Positions 56,772 to 64,000 of a stretch of 64,000 nt of DNA are shown here, one piece after another. The notes under the pieces were generated by a model, which had not been told where the DNA came from, ran no database searches, and worked only from the letters and a program-made list of their open reading frames with translations. Both the position numbers and the translations under genes were made by a program. Position 1 is the stretch's first letter. Every line of letters starts with the position of its first letter. This DNA comes from Arthrobotrys musiformis (taxonomy: Eukaryota > Ascomycota > Orbiliomycetes > Orbiliales > Orbiliaceae): NCBI GenBank assembly GCA_036971715.1, contig JAVHJL010000010.1:62001-126000 (forward strand), in the 5' to 3' direction.

Positions 56772-59478
56772 TTAAAACACAAGACGTTTCCCACTTTCTT
56801 CCTTCAACCAACTGTTTCCAATACCCACAGCTAGGATGGACCGGAGGTTTGAGACGGCGCTGCCGAAATCGAGTTCAAGAGAGATGCCTCTAGCCTGTCG
56901 CACTTGGCAGAACTCCTCCTGGACAGATTCGAGAGTCTCGCCCCCGACGAGCAGTAATGACTCCACAACATTCAAGATGTTGAAGGTGTCTGTGTTACTG
57001 AGGTAATCGGAGAGGCCTTTCCCGGATTTATCATTCTCAGGAATATTTAGGAGTTCATGAATGAGCCCAGCGATATTGTCCGGGGCTAGGACGCTTTCCC
57101 AGTCAGCGTGTAACACCCCACCGTCGAGCTTTTCGCCAGCGCTCAAGAGAAGGACTACCAATGTCTGAGTAGCATCTTCGAAACGACCTTCTTGCTTCGA
57201 TACGTAAAAACCTCGGAGGGCAGCGAACCCTGCAATCTCTCTTCGTAGAATATCGTCTTCTACTAAGGAGGTTGGTGACGTGAGCAACCCTCGCATAATG
57301 TCGTCAAGGTCGCCGTCGGATGGAATTGGTATGCCCTTTCTTAATGACGAGCAAACGTAGCCGCTCATAACATCGTGTATGTGAGAGTTGCAACCAGCCT
57401 TCGAAAAGTAGAGCAGAGAAGACCCGACATACCCCGCCGACAAAAGCTTCTGCGCGAAAGATTCCGACACATACTTTTGCTCATCTATAAGACCATGTTT
57501 CATGCATGTATCGACGAGCCGTTCCACCCGAGCTGTTTTGTTCACATCAAGCTGGACAGATTTGACTAACTTCGAAGCCGCTCTTCTTGTTCCTGCCGTG
57601 ATATTTCTTCTCAATGTTGCAAGACCGATTTCCCAGCCTTCGATAGCCCCTGTCTTAGTTTCGTGCAATATTCCGACGGACCCTAGTGCGAGCGCATACT
57701 TGCAAAGGATTTTTTCTTTCACGTTTTCTTTTTCCATATCGGCCCCGAGAAGCCCTAAGGACCTAGGGTGGAGATATGTTGAACATTGCAAATTATCCGT
57801 AAGTTCGAGTTGAAAATACCCACCCCAGGAAAGAATTTCTGCTGCAGCACTAGCAATGGGTAGGCTTAATTTGGCAAGGAACTTTAGTGCCCTAGGAACT
57901 CTTCCTGCGAGGACATCTGCAACTGCTGATCGCAGGTTCCGGACTGCGGGGAGTGAAAATGCTTTGTCGGTAGCGAGATGAAAAGATTTAGCTAGCTTCT
58001 TGGCAGCATTTTCGTGATACGCATTGGTGGCGCGATTTATGGTGCCAGATCGCCCGTATTTGTCCCACTCCATGCCATCGCCGGAGGAGCCAGTTTCATC
58101 GTGATATGCGGCCAACCCCGCAACGGCCTCAAGCCAGTCCCCTGACGCCTTCAAGATTGTTTCCTTGTCGCCCAGGAAGATTTGAAGGATGATACGCAAC
58201 TCTTGGGCGATTCCGTAGGGTATCAAGTATGATTCTTCATGGTTTGATTGTTTATGTTTGGATCTGAATAGACGGGTTGGGTCATCTGGCGTATCCTGCG
58301 GATTGCCTCGCCTGGCGGTGTTTGGATCTTGCTGTGAGATGCGAGCTATATCGTCGACGGCGCGGGCGATTTTTGATCTCCACATTCTCCAAGGCAGTGA
58401 GCCGGTGTCCCAGTTTTCCTCTCCGTTGCTGTCCCCACCTCGTCGGTTCACCTTGTGCGTTGCTGTGTCGCTCTTTGAGCTCGGGAAGAATCTTAGGGAC
58501 GGGCATTGGGAAATAATGTCCTGTATTATTTTCGAGGCCCTTTGAAGGTTACCCGCGGCGAGACGGTGATAAGTCTGTGCATTGGGTTGGGGAGACTCTG
58601 TGGCATCCCAGCGGGGGCTCCCTAATAATAGCTTCAGATCATCTAGCCGACAGCGCAGAGCAAGCCTTTGTAAGAGGGGCCAAAAATGGTAATGCAAGGC
58701 CGGGTTAGGCTTATATTCAAGGATATCCAGAAAGGAACCGGTATCCAAAAGTTGATCGTTCTGGTTTAGCCACTGGATGAGGATGAACGGAGCCGGACGA
58801 GGAGGGGACAGTTCTCTTAAAAGTGGAGTGTTCGATTTGTGGTCGATGGTTGTGAGGTCTAAGGGTGGGGGGAAGTAAAGAGGAAGCATTAGGGAGGCTA
58901 ATCTTAGCGCGCCATCAAGCCGTTCGTCTTTCGCCGCAGTTGAGCAGTTCGTTATTGAATTTAAAATCCGGAAAGATAATCTTTGGAGGTGTAGGCGTCG
59001 CTGGGTTTCGGAGAGAATATGTTGACCAATTGGGGCAGGCTCGTTCTGTGCGTGTTCGTCGGTGTCCTCGAGCGGTTCTAGGACCCCGTGGGCACTCTCG
59101 AGGAGGTCTGAAAGAGTCAAGATGAACTGTAGGGGGGACGGAAATGGTTAGCGAGGTCCTATTTATGAGATATTACAGGTTTCGCACCTCTGGTGGCTCC
59201 GTGATCCTGGGAATGCCATGGTTGGAATTGTCACCGCGTTCATCTACAGCGTCGTCCGATCCAGCATTGTCGATGCCATCAACGCTATCGCTCTGTTCGT
59301 CCTCGTAGTCCTCGTATCCGTCATCATGTCCATCCCTACCGTCATCGTCTTCTCCTTCCCCAGTTTCGTCATCTTCGTCAAAGTCAGAGTGGTCATCGTT
59401 ATCATCATCATCGAGATGGCCGTACGGCGGCCGCGAAATATTTGCGAAATCCTTGGAGCCTGGTATCGAGCTGAACAT
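56772..59478 (-). CDS. NUP85: Nucleoporin Nup85
   Basis: Minus-strand exons are 59478-59188 and 59126-56772, giving 881 residues. Nup85 is a scaffold of the Y-shaped (Nup84/Nup107) complex of the nuclear pore, pairing with Seh1. The first ~97 residues hold a very acidic stretch (Asp/Glu runs from about residue 22 to 75), followed by the helical solenoid typical of the ACE1 fold. Segments such as LTLSDLLESAHGVLEPLE, EDDILRREIAGFAALRGFY and FNILNVVESLLLVGGETLE fit fungal Nup85. No ATG occurs in frame before 59,478. The intron is phase 0 with clean GT...CAG. Identity rests on general resemblance, since solenoid nucleoporins have few sharp motifs. Confidence 0.75.
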
Positions 59479-60159
59479 GTTGGCGGTGGATGGATCATAC
59501 AGGCTGGGAGAACGAGAACGAAAGCTTGATGAAACCAACAACGCGAACGGTCGTCGCGGTCGTGTCGGCCAGGGTTGGCTGCTTGGCGAATGCTGAGTCA
59601 GCAGGATTCCGATGCATGTGCCACCTGCAAGTGAGTCTAGCTAGCATCCCATGCCTCCGCCATCCACCCATCACATACATCACCAGCGCCAGCAGATCGA
59701 TCTCTCGATATCCCGATATCCCGACTACCCCCTCCCGTCCCAAACATCCGGGCAGCATTCCTCCTCTACGATACTTCCTCCGAATCCTTTACGGCTCGAT
59801 CCGATCCTCATAAGACCACTAGAGCGTTGACTTAGCGATGTGGTTCTTCACAGCTTGCACGTAGCTGACGCAACTAGCATCCGCGAGGCCAGGGAGCTCT
59901 AGACACCTACTCCAGCTCGAAGAGGGCATTCCTCGAATAGGAGCCTTACCACGGGGGCTATATTCTATCTTCTATTATCTCGAGGCGTTGCTATTATAGC
60001 TCAAGAACGCTTGAATCTAGGTTTACCGGGATAGCTGCTCAATAACGCACAGAGAAGCCCTCCTCCTCGTCATCATCTCCATTTGTTGTAATTGTCATAT
60101 TTTATTTCTTTAGAACCATCATCGTCACCACCGTCACCACCACCACCATCACCACCATC
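59479..60159. other. Divergent promoter region NUP85 / ATG2
   Basis: No gene. It includes a CATCATC/CACCACC-rich stretch (60,117-60,159) directly before the ATG2 start codon. Confidence 0.6.
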
Positions 60160-63100
60160 ATGCTTGGTTATATACCTCGTGCGGTCCAATTGAAACTCTT
60201 TCGATATGCGTTATCTAAACTGGACTTTCTGGATCACTCTACGTATGATGTGGAACGAGATTTCAATCTCTCCTTGGGATTAAGAAATGAACTTGAAATG
60301 AAAAACCTGGGCCTTAACGTCACAGTAAGCTCCTTCTGCTCTCTCCAGATGTCGATTCTTCCGTAATTGACTTTAAACGCTCCTAGAAACTCTCAGCCAC
60401 CCTAAACCTACCACCCAACGTACGCTTGCACGATGCACGGGTATCGACTTTACATATCCGCATCCCAACGGACTTTCACAGGGCTCCAGTTCGAGTGTCT
60501 ATATCTACTGTGGTGATCGATGGGGAGATAATGAGTGATGCTGCAGTTGACTCCTCAACTTGCGGACGGAAATCAGCTGAGCTTCCTGCGCCGGACCAAT
60601 TACAAGACCTCGACATTACAGAAGGGTTTAAAATACCCTCCGGAATCGATCTCACTTCTTCTTTTTTACAAGAGCGCCCAACCGAGGCTAAGGAAGTGGA
60701 TACAGCTCTCCAGTCTAAATTTGAAACACCAGAAAATGACTTCGAGGAAGACCCAATTGAGGATTCAGGGCTTGGCACGCCCTTGAGTTTCTGGAACTTC
60801 GTTCCTTCATTTTTCCAGAGGCTTGTGGATAGGGTGGAAATAGCCATCAGGGACATCTCTCTCAGGATCAAAGTCTCGTACCCCCCGGAGCATCCGGGTC
60901 TTGGCGTCGATTCTTTAACTATATTATTCAGCATTGACTCGGTCGAAATTGAAGGCGTCTATGCAAATTCTAACGATGCTAACACAAACAAGGTGCTTTC
61001 ACGGATGGCTAAGCCTGGCATGCGAGCCGTTAGGATTGATGGGGTTGCCTTATCGCTTTCTGGGCACCAGGAATTTTTTGAAGACTCCTCGCCTGCCGCC
61101 CCACCGAATTCGGGGGATACAGACACTGTTGCATCGGGCAGTACCGTGCTGCCATCTGCTGCGGCCACCGAGAACGTGCATTCGGAGGCATCGCAAGAGA
61201 TCCCAACTGGAGTACAGCCTGGTATTTCGAGCTTGAATTTCCCTCCTCGCCATGCTAGTAGCACCGAGGGCACAAAGTTGGACAATCGCCATTTTTTTGC
61301 ACAGATGCAAGAACCTAACCAAATATACACCCGGCTTTCCCCTTCGCCCCCCATAGACGCTTCCCAGAACCTTCTGTTTTCCCCAATCTCCTCGTTTCAC
61401 GGCTCAATAGGGTCCGAAGAAATCGGGTCCGGAATCTTATCGCCAAGCTTTTCGAACACAGGAAACCATGCTGCCTCCCCCCAATCATACCGGAACTCTG
61501 GTGCGTCTACTACGGAAGACATGGCGCCCAATTTTGATGACTCACAGAATATTGAACCCCTTCGAGGAAGCGCACTATCCCACCCCTATGAAGATGGGTC
61601 CGATGTTGATAGCCTGGAGAATGAGCCGCGACGCTTCGATTTATTCCCGGAACGGAATACCAAATTCGTTGGCGTTACTCCTGCGCTTTCGTCGCGAGTT
61701 GCCAACCCGGGTTCGAATTCGCAGGTCCGCTCCAGGCCTCCAGAACTAAGTCCCTCCGACTCGCTACACCTGCATATCGCGGAGCCAATTCCTCGGCCTG
61801 CTCCCGTAATGACAATATCTCAAACCTTAACAAATCTAGAACTGGTCAACGCTAGTCTAGAGCCTGACGACGAATACACTTATCATCAAGAACCACTAGA
61901 CCCCATTGAATATTCCAATCCTGATCTTTTATATCTCTCCCAGTCCATACATTCGTCCGCCTCCCCAACCAGCAACGGGGCGTCCCGTGAATTGGCGAGC
62001 CCTGACTCGCTGAAAACTAGTAACTCAATCGGTGGTATCTCTGTATCGCGCGCGGAGCCAAGGGTAATATATGCTTCTAGTGAACAGGGAGATCTCTCGG
62101 ATAGCGGCAGTGTTTATGAGAGCTATCCACCTAGCGAGGTCGACGAAATTCCTAGCTTCGTTTCAAACGCCCCCCCATTAGATCAAACAAGTCCCAGAGA
62201 GAACCTGAATACGTCCTTGCTGTCTACAAAATCCGAAAACCAGGCGACTGATCAACCGGCAGAGCCTATGGATCTTATAGATCGCGAATCGGGCACGCAT
62301 CCGCACATTCAAGTCCAAATGAAATCTGACAACGATCAGCAAAAAGTCCCCAGGGCTACAGCCATTTTAATGCAAAGTCGGATTGCCTCCCCTTCTCCTA
62401 CTCGCTCCCAGAGTTCAGCATCCCAAGTGGAAGAGATGGGCCCGCAGGCACGATCAAATGAAGAGTCGGGCTCAGAAGGGTCGGAGTCTGCGCTGGCAGA
62501 GAGTATGATATTCACTCACGAGGAAGCCGGGAGCCTCTACTTATCAGCTTTAGGGGGGACCCAATCGTTTAGTCCATCTCTCTCTATTTTGGTCGAACAA
62601 AATGAAACTGCTGTTCCAGCCCAATTGCTAGGCCAGAGCACACCGAGATCAATGATCCAAAAGCGGGTTCTGAGAGTCGATTACATAGATATATTTGTTC
62701 CTGGGATCGCACGATCAGACGACAGTGCGGCTGGGGATGTGGAAACGGAGGCCGCGCCCGTTTCCGATCGTATGTCCGAAAGTACATACCCTACCATGCC
62801 CGGTGCCTTCTCGGTTTATGCAGCTAGCAGATCAGAAAGGAAAAAGACAAATAACCCTCGCCTAGACTCTAAGGCTGGCGTTTCATTCCAATTGGCTGGA
62901 GAAAGCCCCCCCAGCCCCCGCCGCCAGAGCCCGCCATATCAATCGCGAACCACCACATCCGGGACTCGCATGGAGCTGGAAGCAGGGAATGTCAATATCT
63001 CGCTTGATCTAGTTGTCGGGAGCAAAATTGCATCTATTCTGACCACGGGGGTTATTGGAAAGAATCATGCTAGCGCCCCGGAACCCCCAAGAGCTGATGA

Positions 63101-64000
63101 TGATGATGTGGCCAAACCTAACAATTCGGATATCATTGTATCCGTAGCTTCTCTAAGTATTAACTTGGTAGACCGGATGCCCGAGCTTATAGCGCCCCTA
63201 AAACGCCAGGAATCCGAAACAACTCCCCCAAATGTCAGAGCGGACCAAGGCTTGCGCGATAGTACGGATTCTTTCAAGCCTTTGGATATTTTAGTGCTCT
63301 CTATGAACAACATCAAACTTAGACACCGTACCGACGGAAAACTAGGTGTATTAGGCTCTTCTTCCGAAGTTTCCCTGGGGTCTTGCTCGATCAACGTTGA
63401 AGGTCAGGATGTTATGAAATTTGTTCCAAGTCAAAAGATCCAACCCCCCAGCAAGCAAAATGCCACCAGCTTTGCGCCAGTTTTTATCCTTCGCATTGAA
63501 GAGATCCAAAAAGAACGGGACATCTACGTCCAAGTTGCCGTTGTCAACTTTTTTTTCCCAGTGCAGAATCTTGAAGCAGCGCTGACGCACCTTGGTGGAC
63601 TGGAAAGGTTGTTGAATACTGCACCAGCTCCCAGTCTCCCCTCGAAGGGGCAGGCTTCACTAAAACCAAATATCTCATCGGCTACCGATCCCCAGGGCGA
63701 AAAGTCTACAGGGAAAAAGACGTCGATCGTGGCGGACATCAAAGGGATAAATATAGAAGTATTCGTTTCCTCGGTTGCTGGAGGGATTGGGGTATCCACG
63801 TCTCCCATCAAAATCTCGACGAATGATACCGGGGGTTTAGCTGCCGAACTCAGCCAACTCGCGGTCTTTGGCCCAAATATCAGAGGAACCGGCCACTTTG
63901 GTGCGGCGACCTCGAACCTCGAATTACGGTCAATCAGTATAGCTCTCGATAGCTCTCCGACCGAGGAAGATCTGGAACGGCTTCTGAAAATGATTATGCC
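60160..64000 (+). CDS. ATG2: Autophagy-related protein 2, N-terminal part (runs off the window)
   Basis: Exons are 60160-60324 and 60387 to beyond 64000; about 1,259 residues are visible of a protein normally near 2,000. ATG2 is a rod-shaped lipid-transfer protein that moves phospholipids from the ER to the growing autophagosome with ATG9 and ATG18. The N terminus (IPRAVQLKLFRYALSKLDFL) and the following NLGLNVTKLSATLNLPPNVR and LHIRIPTDFHRAPVRVSIS form the chorein_N lipid-entry domain. A long Ser/Pro-rich variable stretch follows (about residues 300-800), then beta-strand-rich text such as MELEAGNVNISLDLVVG and VAVVNFFFPVQNLE. Joining at ACA|AAA across the 62-nt intron restores the chorein motif. 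The frame stays open to the window end. Confidence 0.88.

Overview
The window is a piece of nuclear DNA from a filamentous ascomycete (Pezizomycotina). The genes have short introns of about 50-120 nt, protein domains typical of fungi (WSC, cellobiose dehydrogenase, ATG2, HUL5-type HECT ligase) and a very AT-rich block that carries the signature of repeat-induced point mutation (RIP). The class cannot be fixed from sequence alone. The many introns (up to 10 exons per gene) do not look like a yeast. There are no rRNA, convincing tRNA or CRISPR features.

Layout. Positions 1-12,086 are an extremely AT-rich, gene-free block of decayed retrotransposons: a Tad1-like LINE on the minus strand (about 2.0-7.4 kb, with zinc knuckles, reverse-transcriptase box and RNase H still readable), a Ty3/gypsy integrase fragment on the plus strand (8.3-8.5 kb), a plus-strand LTR (11,134-11,686), an inverted relic of the same LTR (1,815-2,032) and three copies of a further ~165-bp repeat. 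Aligning the two LTR copies over ~103 bp gives only C-to-T and G-to-A changes, which is direct evidence of RIP. Base composition returns to normal abruptly at about 12.09 kb, and the first gene starts 455 bp later.

The remaining 52 kb holds 17 protein genes whose exon structures I rebuilt from splice signals, reading frame and family motifs: a GT23-like fucosyltransferase-like protein, a paraoxonase/arylesterase-like propeller, ribosomal protein eL8, glycerol kinase, the mitochondrial i-AAA protease YME1, poly(A)-binding protein, a HUL5-type HECT ubiquitin ligase, a tiny dsRBM-like protein, an F-box protein, a GPI-anchored WSC protein, a fungal protein of unknown function, cellobiose dehydrogenase, indoleamine 2,3-dioxygenase, a concentrative nucleoside transporter, a Nit2-type omega-amidase, nucleoporin Nup85, and autophagy protein ATG2, which runs off the right edge. 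Most are housekeeping genes with no shared pathway. The secreted or surface proteins (WSC, cellobiose dehydrogenase) and the IDO/transporter genes are the more lineage-variable part.

Gene arrangement: PABP/HUL5, F-box/WSC and NUP85/ATG2 are divergent pairs with probable shared promoter regions. Glycerol kinase/YME1 and CDH/IDO are convergent pairs with only about 210-250 bp between stop codons. Intergenic DNA is rich in homopolymers (a 24-base G run, a 35-base T run) and in scattered TAGGTA/AAGTACC-like words. Splicing is somewhat unusual: about 8 of 60 inferred introns end in AAG, glycerol kinase needs one GC-AG intron and a 13-nt exon, and the eL8 first coding exon is just ATG.
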